Source of the DNA: an uncultured Pseudomonadota bacterium
GTDB taxonomy: Bacteria > Myxococcota_A > UBA796 > UBA9615
Assembly: GCA_937891735.1 (NCBI GenBank)
Contig: CALAGR010000461.1
Coordinates: 1 to 48,169, forward strand
Reading direction: 5' to 3'
Length of the DNA: 48,169 bases
Shown: positions 19,101 to 25,365 of the stretch, piece by piece
How positions within the stretch are numbered: the stretch's first letter is position 1
Layout of the letters: each line of letters opens with the position of its first letter
Notes under the pieces: model-generated
The model's input: only the letters and a program-made list of their open reading frames with translations
What the model was told of the DNA's origin: nothing
Databases searched by the model: none
Position numbers and translations under genes: made by a program

Positions 19101-21779
19101 GCCGCCGTAGCCGTCCCCGTCGCCATCCACGAAGCAGGTCACGCGGTCCGCGCCGCTGCAGTCCTGGTCGATGCCGTCGTCGGTGATCTCCGGGGCGCCG
19201 GGGTAGATGCCGGGCGCGGTGTCGTCGCAGTCGGCCGCGCAGTCGAACCCGTCGGAGTCTGCATCCACGGGGAAGCAGGCGTAGCCCCGGAACGGCCCGA
19301 GCATCGATCCAAAGGCCCCCTGCTGCACCACGCCGACCCGGCCCGGGACCTGGCGCAGCATGACCAGACGCAGGGCCACCCGGTCGCTGAACACGTCGTC
19401 GGCGACCATGTCCCAGTCCAGCGTGTGGGTGATCCCGGTGGGCGAGGACGCCAGATCCGTCAGGTCGCCGGTGGTCGTCGCCGTCTGCCAGTCGCCGCCC
19501 CCGATGGTGGAGTACTGAAGGGACACGACCTCGGCCGGATCGGACTCCGCATCGATGACCTCGAAGCTGATCGTCAACGTCGGCCCGAGCACCCGCTCCG
19601 CCATGGCGCCCGGCGCATAGGGCGCGGACCCCGGGTAGGTCAGGGCCGCGTGGGTGACCCCTTCGGGCAGCAGGCCATCCTGGACCACGCTGCCCAGACG
19701 GATGTTGACGGGCTTGTCGTCCTCGACCGTCGCGGCGTCCAGGTCGCCGTCTCCGTCGGCGTCGGCGAGGGGGCCGGCGAAGCCCTTGTTGTTCACCGAC
19801 GGCGCCTCCCCGAACGTGAAGCCCATGGCCCCGTCGTTGTTGAAGACGCGGTCGTCCTGGGTGTTGTTGGTGAAGAACAGATCGAGCGTGCCGTCGCCGT
19901 CGAGGTCGCCGATGGCCACGTCCACCGACTTCTTTGTGTCCACGAGGAGCGTGGGGCCGACCGGACTGACTCCGCCGCCGGTGTAGACGGTGTTCTGCTG
20001 GCTGTGGTTCGCGAAGACCAGGTCGAGATCGCCGTCGCCGTCCAGATCGCCGAAGGCCGCCGCGTGGCTCTTCCAGTTGGCGGCGGAGGACCACAACAGG
20101 GACAGCGTCGCGCCGTTGGCGGTGTACAGGCGCTGCTGCTGGTCGTCGTTGCCGACAGCCAGGTCCGGATCGCCGTCGCCGTCCCAGTCGCCCCAGGCCA
20201 GACCGAAGCTCTTGTCGGACTCGGTGGACGTCCAGGCCAGCGTGAGGGTGCCGGAGACATTCTCGTACAGGCGATTGGGCTGGTCGTAGTTGGCGACGGC
20301 GAGGTCCAGGTCGCCGTCCTGGTCCACATCCGCCCAGGCCAGGTCCCGGGACTTGTCCACCTCGGCGGAGGTCCAGACGAGCGCGAGTGTGCCCGTCCCA
20401 TCGTTGGCGTACAGCCGGTTGGCCTGATTGTAGTTGGCGACGGCGAGGTCCAGATCCCCGTCTCCGTCCACGTCCCCCCAGGCGATGGCCGTGCTGTCGT
20501 CCGTCTCCGTCGATGACGCCGCCAGGGCCATGGTCCCGGTGCCGTCGTTCTCCCACAGGGTGTTCGCCTCGCCGTCTTCAGCGACGGCGAGGTCCATGTC
20601 GCCGTCGCCGTCCATGTCCCCCCAGGCCACGTCCCGGCCCTTCACGTCGATCGACGACTGCCACCCCTGACCGATGGCGCGCCCGGCGTTCTCGTAGATG
20701 AGCAGGGCGCCGCCGCTGACCGCTACCGCCAGCTCCGGTGTGCCGTCCCCATCCATGTCGCCAAAGGCGGCGCCGCTGGTGGTACTCGAGGCCACCGAAC
20801 TCCATCCTCCGTCGAAGTTCGCGGTGCCGTCGTTGAGCCAGAGCTTGTCGGTCCCTGCGCTGTTGCCCACGAACACGTCGAGGTCGCCGTCTCCGTCCTG
20901 GTCGCCGAGGGCGAGGGCGCGGGCGTCGTCGCCGTCGAAGTTGTCGCCCTCGGTGAAGGTGGCGCTGCCGGAGTTGAGATAGACCCGGTTGTTCCCGCCG
21001 TCGCGGCCGGAGAGCAGATCGAGGTCGCCGTCGCCGTCCAGGTCCCCGATCACCACCGCGTAGGTGTCCTCGCTGGTCCCATGGGCGCCCCCGTCGGAGA
21101 AGCCCCCGCTGCCGTTGTTGAGCCACACCCCGTCGCCGGCGGTGAGGTTCCCGAAGAACAGGTCGAGGTCGCCGTCGCCGTCGAGATCGCCGACCGCCAC
21201 GGACTGGGAGTCCCGGTCCAGGGTCCCCGTCCAGACGTTGGACCAGCTGCTGCCGGTGCCGTTGTTCTGAAAGCCGTGGTTGAAGCCGTCGCGGGCCACC
21301 ACCAGATCGAGGGCTCCGTCGCCCGTGATGTCGGCCCAGACGACGTCCCGGCCGCTGGTCTCCGCGCCGGACCAGGTGAGGCTGAAGCTGCCGGCGCCGT
21401 CGTTGTCGTAGACCCTGACCGGCGTGCTCCCGGATCCGACGGTGGCGAGGTCCAGATCGCCGTCCCCATCTGCGTCGCCAAACGCGATGGCGTACGACGT
21501 ATCGGTCTCGGCGCTCGACCACAGCAGGGTGGGGCCGGCCGCGTCGCTGCGGTAGACGCGATTCGCGCCGCCGTTGACCGCCACGGCCAGATCCAGATCA
21601 CCATCTGCGTCGATGTCGCCCCAGGCCACGTCTCGCGCGTCGAGGCTGGGTCCGGTCCAGGCCACGGTGCCGTCCGTGGCAGCGGCAACCCAGTGGTCCA
21701 GGGGAGTGGGCGTGCCGACGCAGCCCAAGAAGAGCACCAGAGGCGCGAGGAGCGCCGAACGAAGGTCCAACCCGGTCAC
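13152..21779 (-). CDS. Giant lipoprotein: FG-GAP propellers, MopE-like repeats, internal MYXO-CTERM, TPR/PEGA-like tail
   Basis: Single open frame of about 2,875 codons. Order of parts: lipoprotein signal (LVLFLGC, Cys20); fourteen FG-GAP/VCBS repeats with GDxDGDGDLDLA calcium-type loops (about residues 45-690); a beta-rich linker (690-840); twenty-five MopE-like metal-binding repeats with a DGIDQDCxG core (about 845-2345); a MYXO-CTERM-like segment (Cys-Gly-Cys, hydrophobic run, Arg4; about 2353-2381); a second signal-peptide-like stretch (RPLAGLLVLPLLLGAAG); and about 490 residues with TPR-like helices, a PEGA-like strand domain and two hydrophobic helices near the C-terminus. A surface-exposed sensor or adhesin is the likely role of the first part. 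The second part looks like a separate periplasmic protein. The GTG start has AAGG five bases upstream; a TTG at 21770 and a GTG at 21785 are alternatives. It overlaps the downstream kinase gene by 40 bases. Confidence 0.85.
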   Translation of the reverse strand: MTGLDLRSALLAPLVLFLGCVGTPTPLDHWVAAATDGTVAWTGPSLDARDVAWGDIDADGDLDLAVAVNGGANRVYRSDAAGPTLLWSSAETDTSYAIAFGDADGDGDLDLATVGSGSTPVRVYDNDGAGSFSLTWSGAETSGRDVVWADITGDGALDLVVARDGFNHGFQNNGTGSSWSNVWTGTLDRDSQSVAVGDLDGDGDLDLFFGNLTAGDGVWLNNGSGGFSDGGAHGTSEDTYAVVIGDLDGDGDLDLLSGRDGGNNRVYLNSGSATFTEGDNFDGDDARALALGDQDGDGDLDVFVGNSAGTDKLWLNDGTANFDGGWSSVASSTTSGAAFGDMDGDGTPELAVAVSGGALLIYENAGRAIGQGWQSSIDVKGRDVAWGDMDGDGDMDLAVAEDGEANTLWENDGTGTMALAASSTETDDSTAIAWGDVDGDGDLDLAVANYNQANRLYANDGTGTLALVWTSAEVDKSRDLAWADVDQDGDLDLAVANYDQPNRLYENVSGTLTLAWTSTESDKSFGLAWGDWDGDGDPDLAVGNDDQQQRLYTANGATLSLLWSSAANWKSHAAAFGDLDGDGDLDLVFANHSQQNTVYTGGGVSPVGPTLLVDTKKSVDVAIGDLDGDGTLDLFFTNNTQDDRVFNNDGAMGFTFGEAPSVNNKGFAGPLADADGDGDLDAATVEDDKPVNIRLGSVVQDGLLPEGVTHAALTYPGSAPYAPGAMAERVLGPTLTISFEVIDAESDPAEVVSLQYSTIGGGDWQTATTTGDLTDLASSPTGITHTLDWDMVADDVFSDRVALRLVMLRQVPGRVGVVQQGAFGSMLGPFRGYACFPVDADSDGFDCAADCDDTAPGIYPGAPEITDDGIDQDCSGADRVTCFVDGDGDGYGGATTATDVDGDCTDDPGQASTSTDCNDGNGAINPGATEIVGDGIDQDCNGSDSVTCYVDGDGDTFGSSSTLTATDGDCTDPGESNSTGDCNDANTAVFPGAPETCDGIDQDCDGDLVETFTDTDGDLDPDCNDTNDDNDPSPDSLDCNDTNPSIYPGAVELCDAIDQDCDGDLLESFADVNSNGTPDCIENDLDGDTYAALDCDDTNAAIYPGAPETPDDGIDQDCNGADTITCLIDADGDTFGSASVVLSTDGDCLDAGETLVPGDCDDGAASVYPGGAEVADDGIDQDCSGFDTVTCFVDADGDGVGSSSTSLAADGECLDAGEASVSGDCDDGSAGVNPNASEVVDDAIDQDCSGSDSVTCQVDADGDTFGSSLTLVATDGDCSDSGESALATDCNDAAASIFPGATEVANDGIDQDCNGTDAVTCFIDGDGDGFGGPATTTAGDGDCTDAGEALGNGDCDDSLPSVFPGAPEVCDGLDQDCDGDIVETYADTDGDLDPDCNDDDDDNDGSLDGDDCAATNPTVFPGATEVCDAIDQDCDGDIVETFTDANSNGTPDCAEVDNDGDGFFALDCNDTDPTVYPGAPETADDGLDQDCSGSDTVTCFVDGDGDGIGGSATLLAADGDCTDAGESSTSGDCDDTLASVYPGAPEVTGDGIDQDCNGADRISCFVDGDGDGVGGSATLLAPDGDCADAGEASLTGDCNDNLATVYPGAPEVTGDGIDQDCSGTDAVVCFQDSDGDGFGSGLTIIGADGDCVDPGESTLGTDCNDGLASVFPGGIEVVGDGIDQDCSGTDTVICFFDNDGDTVGGTSTITAADGDCTDAGESGLSTDCNDAVPSIYPGAPEVCDAIDQDCDGSIVESFTDTNGDGEPNCIDLDDDGDGVGDAADCGPLNATVFPGAVEVCDNIDQDCDGDLLESFADTNSNGVPDCIDGDLDGDGASGATDCDDNDASVFPGAVEVVDDGIDQDCDGNDSVTCFVDADGDGIGVSATLVAADGDCTGVGESTVSGDCDDTLASVFPGAPEVVGDGIDQSCSGADTVPCFVDGDGDGVGSAATIIATDGNCTSGGESSLGTDCADGDATVYPGATEACDGTDQDCDGVPDDGFIDTDGDGQADCIDPDDDGDFFPDQVDCEPLDGSIYPNAPELCDGIDSDCDGDLVDGFADLDTDGVPDCVDTEVDEDGDGSPTGTDCDDTDPSIFPGAAETLDDGIDQDCDGFDSIACFADDDADGWGGALGAASVEGLCTGADIVLGGDCDDGDGDVHPQGVEVCNGLDDDCDGDLSDPEVDDGDGDGIPECFDCDDADDSVGPGADEDCADGEDQDCDGMVDGDDADCDGLIDADGDGWCLDGVDANGDGDCSDPGEELEAGASGDCDDVDPDRNPSADEACDGVDSDCVLNDPSEQDGDGDGMWPCEGDCDDGDANASLGAGEICGDGIDQDCDGTETADHDDPECWETGCGCDSGDGGAPWAAALLLLLLPPLRRRRIHRPLAGLLVLPLLLGAAGDARVEVIAGAIARGHCADALDQARLLATEEPEDPRALRLVGDAARCEGRVREALLAYRRVAELDGADSALDALIDQLGTSLARVAVALRPGDSPELPWVRVRIDDPDGPEIVTVPETDATILQFLDMPTNMPITVLVGGKGLAREEIVVPPLSPGEARRVEVQPMWAGFGKLTLRSQPAGVTVTAEEGRGPIDLSPDAPTRLTAGEVPVWVRGPHGEVRTTVMVVRDTTQEFDAGAFLPASIDLLQVPAGARIKLVIEQADGTVLARSLTVAANAGELDLASGVRLVERVTMHSLTAGNAGMFVVHPLLGTLVESVIVAPNDSNTRELDWRAMDGLGALADRYTLWFEARLDTERKARGPLLPLGIAAASTGVLSAVFAGASAGQEARASAARDFALTSSASGNLAEVESSWRDYKAARRNGVGLRAGAGIFGALSGASLGLTVAFVVRGTKLEKAVAPWDPWAAETTGTMTRP
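14634..14718 (-). other. MYXO-CTERM-like sorting segment inside an open frame
   Basis: Encodes Gly-Cys-Gly-Cys-Asp-Ser-Gly, an Asp/Gly turn, the hydrophobic run PWAAALLLLLLPPL and Arg-Arg-Arg-Arg. This is the layout of the MYXO-CTERM C-terminal sorting signal, which normally ends the protein. Here no stop follows. An Ile codon ATC at 14633-14631 begins a stretch that reads like a second signal peptide. Confidence 0.7.
14740..19250 (-). repeat. Twenty-five MopE-like metal-binding repeats
   Basis: Units of about 45-75 residues, each with DCxDx7PGAxE, then DGIDQDCxG or CDAIDQDCDG, and in most an Asp-rich VDGDGDGxG loop. Two unit types alternate in blocks (long type A with TCFVDGDGD, short type B with ESFADxNSNGxPDC). 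Nearly the same 20-base DNA word (gtcctggtcgatgccgtc in most copies, plus strand) recurs about every 130-200 bases. Confidence 0.9.
19745..21640 (-). repeat. Fourteen FG-GAP/VCBS repeats
   Basis: Fourteen copies of a roughly 45-residue unit centred on (W/F/I/V/L)(G/A)Dx(D/T)xDGxxDLA, each followed by a strand and an N-x-(L/V)(Y/W)-x-N turn. Unit 8 (RDVAWGDMDGDGDMDLAV) matches unit 1 (RDVAWGDIDADGDLDLAV) best, as expected for two seven-bladed propellers in tandem. Confidence 0.88.
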
Positions 21780-21917
21780 TCCCACCTTTTCGGTCGTCCC
21801 GGGCTGGATCTTACTGCCCCGTGATCGATCGTCATCCCGACGGGGGTCACGGCACGCATCCAGGCGGCGTAGGCTGGTGAGCCTGCCCGGGGTTGGGGTG
21901 GGGTGAGGTGGGGTGCC

Positions 21918-23960
21918 ATGACGGGGGAAGACGAGGGGATCCGCAGGACCGCCGAGCTGGCCGGGGCGTGGCTGGCCAGCATGAGCAAGCACTCATCCGA
22001 GCCGCTGTGCCATGTGCGGAGCAACGGCTTGATCTCCTACTCGACCAAGAAGGTCCAGGAGATCTTCGGCCGCACCGACCTGCACGGCAGTCACTTCCTG
22101 GATCTCGTCGATGACGCGGATCGCGAAGACGCCGCGCACCTGCTCTCCCTCGTCCAGGGCTCCCAGCGGGAGGGTCAGCTCGAGTTTCGCGGCGCGCATC
22201 CCGCGCACGGGCGCCTGCACCTGAAAGCCGGCGTGGTCCCCGCCGGACCGGAGGGCGGGGTCCTGCTGCGTATCGAGGACGTCACCCAGCAGCACCGGGA
22301 CGTCGACAAGCTCAAGGGCATGGTGCGCTGGTTCCGGGCCCTCACGCGCAACTCGGGCGACGTCATCGTGGTGGTCGGCGAGGATCTGGGCCACCGGTTC
22401 GTGAGCGGTGGTTGCGAGGACATCCTCGGATACGCCCCGGACGAGCTGACCCGGCAGGTGTTCCGCGACGCCATCCACCCCGCGGACCGCATGCGGGTGC
22501 TGCTGGAGTTCGAGGCGGCGCGGCAGGACGTCGGGGCGACCTGCGAGGTGATCTACCGGTTCAAGCACAAGAGCGGGAGCTGGCTGCACGTCGAGACCCA
22601 CGTCGTCAATCGCACCAACGATCCGGACGTCAACGGCCTCATCTTCTACACACGCGACGTCACGGACCGGACCATCCGGGATCCGACCACGGGGCTCCCC
22701 AACCGCACGCTGCTGCTCGACCGGCTTCAGCAGGTGCTGGTGGCCGAGGACAGCGGGCAGTTCGGGGTCATCGTCCTGCAGGTCGACCGCTACAGCTTCG
22801 TGCGGGGCACGCTCGGGGGCGACGCGGCAGACCTGTTGATGAAGGCGTTCGCCAAGCGGCTGCTGGGGGTCGCGGCGGCTTCCTGGACCGTGGCGCGGAC
22901 CGGCGACAACGAGTTCACCGTGCTTGCCATGGGCCTGCCCGACGCCGGCGCGATCCGACCCGTGGCCGAAGGCATCGGCAAGCTCGCGACGAAGCGGTTC
23001 AAGGTCGGCACCGATCAGGTCGTCAGCACGGTGACCATGGGCATCGCCCTGTCGGCGCGGAACTACCCCGGCGCCGTCGAGATGCTGCGCGACGCGCAGA
23101 CGGCGTTGGTCAAGGCCCAGGAGAAGGGCAGCTCGTCGCGCCAGGTGGCCAGCAGCGAGGTCATCAGCCGCCACGCCGACAAGGTCCGGGTCGAGACCGA
23201 GCTGCACCGGGCCATCGCAAATGAGGAACTGCGGCTCGCCTTCCAGCCCATCGTGTCGCTGTCCGAGGCGCGCATCGAGGGGTTCGAGGCGTTGATCCGC
23301 TGGAAGCACCCGACCGCCGGCATGCTGGCGCCGGGGGCCTTTCTGCCCGTCGCCGAAGAGAGCGGGCTCATCTCCGCCATCGGGGACTGGGTGCTCGCGC
23401 GGTCCTGCGCGAGGCTGGCCCGGTGGCGCGACACCATCCCCCAGGCCAAGGACCTCACCATCTCGGTCAACCTGTCGGTCAAGCAGCTGACGGAGCAGGA
23501 CTTCGCGGGGCGTGTGCTGCGCACCATGGAGCAGAACAAGCTGCCCCTGTCCTCCATCAAGCTCGAGCTCACCGAGACCGCCCTGCTGGAGCGACCCGAG
23601 GCCGCGGCGGCCGTGCTCGAAGAGCTCCAGTCCGCCGGTATGACCATCGTCCTGGATGACTTCGGCACCGGATATTGCTCGCTGGCCTACCTGACGCGCT
23701 TTCCCATCGACGTGCTCAAGATCGACCGCCAGTTCGTGTCCGGCTCCGACGCGGTGCTGACCTCCCCGCGGGGAAAGCCGCTCGTTCGCGCGATCCTCGA
23801 CCTCGCCACGTCCCTGGGCCTGACCGTGGTGGCCGAGGGCATCGAGACCCAGGAGCAGGCCGACGTCATGCGCTCGATGGGTTGCCAGCAGGGCCAGGGT
23901 TGGCTGTTCGGCAGGCCCGTGGGGCCTCGGGTGGCCCGGGACCTGATCATCGCTCGCTGA
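21918..23960 (+). CDS. PAS-PAS-GGDEF(degenerate)-EAL c-di-GMP phosphodiesterase
   Basis: Cytoplasmic protein of 680 residues with no membrane helix. Two PAS-type domains (about 20-130 and 145-255; the second ends in the usual FYTRDVTDRT) are followed by a GGDEF domain (about 262-425) whose active site reads TGDNEF near residue 329 in place of GGDEF, so cyclase activity is unlikely. The EAL domain (about 435-675) keeps FEALIRW, SVNLS, ELTET, LDDFGTGYCSL, LKIDRQFV, VVAEGIET and the late Gln (QGQGW), so c-di-GMP hydrolysis is expected, tuned by the PAS domains and perhaps by GTP binding to the inactive GGDEF site. It is divergent from the giant gene. The ATG at 21918 lies after a GAGGTGGGG stretch that can serve as ribosome site. 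Confidence 0.92.
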   Translation: MTGEDEGIRRTAELAGAWLASMSKHSSEPLCHVRSNGLISYSTKKVQEIFGRTDLHGSHFLDLVDDADREDAAHLLSLVQGSQREGQLEFRGAHPAHGRLHLKAGVVPAGPEGGVLLRIEDVTQQHRDVDKLKGMVRWFRALTRNSGDVIVVVGEDLGHRFVSGGCEDILGYAPDELTRQVFRDAIHPADRMRVLLEFEAARQDVGATCEVIYRFKHKSGSWLHVETHVVNRTNDPDVNGLIFYTRDVTDRTIRDPTTGLPNRTLLLDRLQQVLVAEDSGQFGVIVLQVDRYSFVRGTLGGDAADLLMKAFAKRLLGVAAASWTVARTGDNEFTVLAMGLPDAGAIRPVAEGIGKLATKRFKVGTDQVVSTVTMGIALSARNYPGAVEMLRDAQTALVKAQEKGSSSRQVASSEVISRHADKVRVETELHRAIANEELRLAFQPIVSLSEARIEGFEALIRWKHPTAGMLAPGAFLPVAEESGLISAIGDWVLARSCARLARWRDTIPQAKDLTISVNLSVKQLTEQDFAGRVLRTMEQNKLPLSSIKLELTETALLERPEAAAAVLEELQSAGMTIVLDDFGTGYCSLAYLTRFPIDVLKIDRQFVSGSDAVLTSPRGKPLVRAILDLATSLGLTVVAEGIETQEQADVMRSMGCQQGQGWLFGRPVGPRVARDLIIAR

Positions 23961-24025
23961 AGGTTTCGGACGGATCGCCGGGGGCAGTTGGGAACCCGAG
24001 CGGCCCGCCGCCGGTCCGACCCACC

Positions 24026-24883
24026 ATGCGCCCCCTCCTCCTCCTCGTTGTCCTGCTGCTCGCGGCCCCGGCCGGGGCGGAGTCGTTGTCACCCGAGCAG
24101 GCCTACCCGTGGCTGCCGACCATGCAGGACCGGCCAGCCACCGTTTCGTTGGAGGTGGCCCTGCCGACCCCCGCCGGCTGGAACCGGCTCGGCGCTGAGG
24201 AAGGCACGCTGAGCATGTGGTTGCGGCACCTGCCGGTGCGGGCGGACCGGTCCTCGGTGCAGACCTGGGACGGGCGCACGATCCGGGCCCCGGCCGCGGC
24301 CGTCGTCGCCATGGACGTCGGGGAGCGGGACCTGCAGCAGTGCGCCGACACCGCGATCCGCCTGTTGAGCGAGTACCGCTGGGTCGCAGGGACCGCCGAG
24401 TCGCTGGCCTGGACCTTCACCAGCGGCGACCGCACGGCGTGGGCGGACTGGCGGGACGGCGAGGGGTTCGTGGTGTCGGGGGCGACCGTGGAGCGGGTCC
24501 GGGGGGCCGCGCGGCCGGACTCCCACGCGAGCTTTCGGGGGTGGCTGGACCTGGTGTTCACCTACGCGGGCACGCGGTCGCTGGCTCGGGAGCTGGCCGC
24601 GGTGCAGGGGCCGCTGGAGCCCGGGGATGTGTTCGTGAGCCCCGGGAGTCCCGGGCACGCGGTGGTGATCCTGGACATCGCGGAGCACCCGGACGGGCGG
24701 CGGGCAGCGCTGCTGGGTCAGGGCTTCATGCCCGCCCAGGAGCTGCACGTGCTCGATGGGCGAGGGGTCAGCACGGATGTGATCGGTGGGTCCTGGTTCG
24801 TGCTTCCGGAGGCGGCGGACGCGCTGATCGATACGCCCAGCTGGGCTCCGTTCGCGCGACGGGACGCGCGGCGCCTGAAGTGA
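24026..24883 (+). CDS. Exported DUF4846 family protein
   Basis: Protein of 285 residues with a Sec signal peptide (LLLLVVLLLAAPAGA, cut near residue 18). The body matches the conserved pattern of DUF4846: FxxWLRxLP (here MWLRHLPV), DVGERDLQQCADTAIRL, TYAGTRSLAREL, GHAVVILDIA and a MPAQELHVL ending. The family has no proven function that I know of. The order Cys106 at a helix start, GDVFVSPG, then His211 in GHAVVILD and Asp217 is reminiscent of papain-like NlpC/P60 or CHAP hydrolases, so a periplasmic or outer-surface peptidase or amidase is possible. It starts 65 bases after the phosphodiesterase stop, perhaps on the same transcript. Confidence 0.83.
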   Translation: MRPLLLLVVLLLAAPAGAESLSPEQAYPWLPTMQDRPATVSLEVALPTPAGWNRLGAEEGTLSMWLRHLPVRADRSSVQTWDGRTIRAPAAAVVAMDVGERDLQQCADTAIRLLSEYRWVAGTAESLAWTFTSGDRTAWADWRDGEGFVVSGATVERVRGAARPDSHASFRGWLDLVFTYAGTRSLARELAAVQGPLEPGDVFVSPGSPGHAVVILDIAEHPDGRRAALLGQGFMPAQELHVLDGRGVSTDVIGGSWFVLPEAADALIDTPSWAPFARRDARRLK

Positions 24884-24942
24884 GCGGCCAAGGGCAGCGA
24901 CGACCCCCTTCCCCCGGCCCGCTTCGGTCCTACGTTTGTGAC

Positions 24943-25365
24943 ATGCCTGCCCGCCTCGTCATCGCCTGCATCGCCCTCGCCGTCGCGGTCGGCGCGTCGG
25001 GGTGCGCGCAGGACGCGGAGGATGTGGCGATCCTGCAGCTGGAGCGGCAGACCCTGGCGTCGCTGTGCACGACGGACTGTCCGACCCCGGGCGAAGCGAT
25101 GCAGCGGGGCTGCGCCCGGGCCCGGGAGCTGGGCATGTCGGCGGAGTCGTGTTCGACGGTGCTGCGCTGCGCGGAGGGGCCGATGCTCGTGTCCGTGGGG
25201 CGAACGGCGGGCACCGACGAGGTCGATGAGCAGTGGTGGTTCGACCTGGACGGCCACGTCCTCGCGTCCCGCCACTGCCGCGCGGACGGGGACTACGACG
25301 TGTGCGTGCACTACGGGCCGGATCTGGCCTGCTCCGACCCGAGCCCGATCACGAGCGCCGACTGA
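24943..25365 (+). CDS. Small Cys-rich lipoprotein
   Basis: Predicted lipoprotein of 140 residues (lipobox ASGC, Cys21) with eight further Cys in the mature part, for example in SLCTTDCPTPGEAM, RGCARAREL, SCSTVLRCAEG and VCVHYGPDLACSD, probably disulfide-bonded in the periplasm. A helix-rich first half and a WWFDLDGHVLASRHC strand pair can be seen; no family recognised. TACGTT ends 6 bases before the ATG with no Shine-Dalgarno. Its last 55 bases overlap the 3' end of the convergent pncA gene. Confidence 0.65.
   Translation: MPARLVIACIALAVAVGASGCAQDAEDVAILQLERQTLASLCTTDCPTPGEAMQRGCARARELGMSAESCSTVLRCAEGPMLVSVGRTAGTDEVDEQWWFDLDGHVLASRHCRADGDYDVCVHYGPDLACSDPSPITSAD

Noticed and set aside
14740-19250. 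Regularly spaced 20-base DNA word, as in a CRISPR array
   Set aside because: The spacing is too wide (about 130-200 bases), the 'spacers' are similar to each other, and the word encodes the conserved Gly-Ile-Asp-Gln-Asp-Cys core in frame. No cas genes are nearby.
15300-20516. 1,738-codon open frame on the plus strand
   Set aside because: It is the antisense of the MopE and FG-GAP repeats. Its translation is a monotone of Val/Ala/Gly/His/Arg repeats, which reflects the GC-rich codon pattern of the minus-strand gene.
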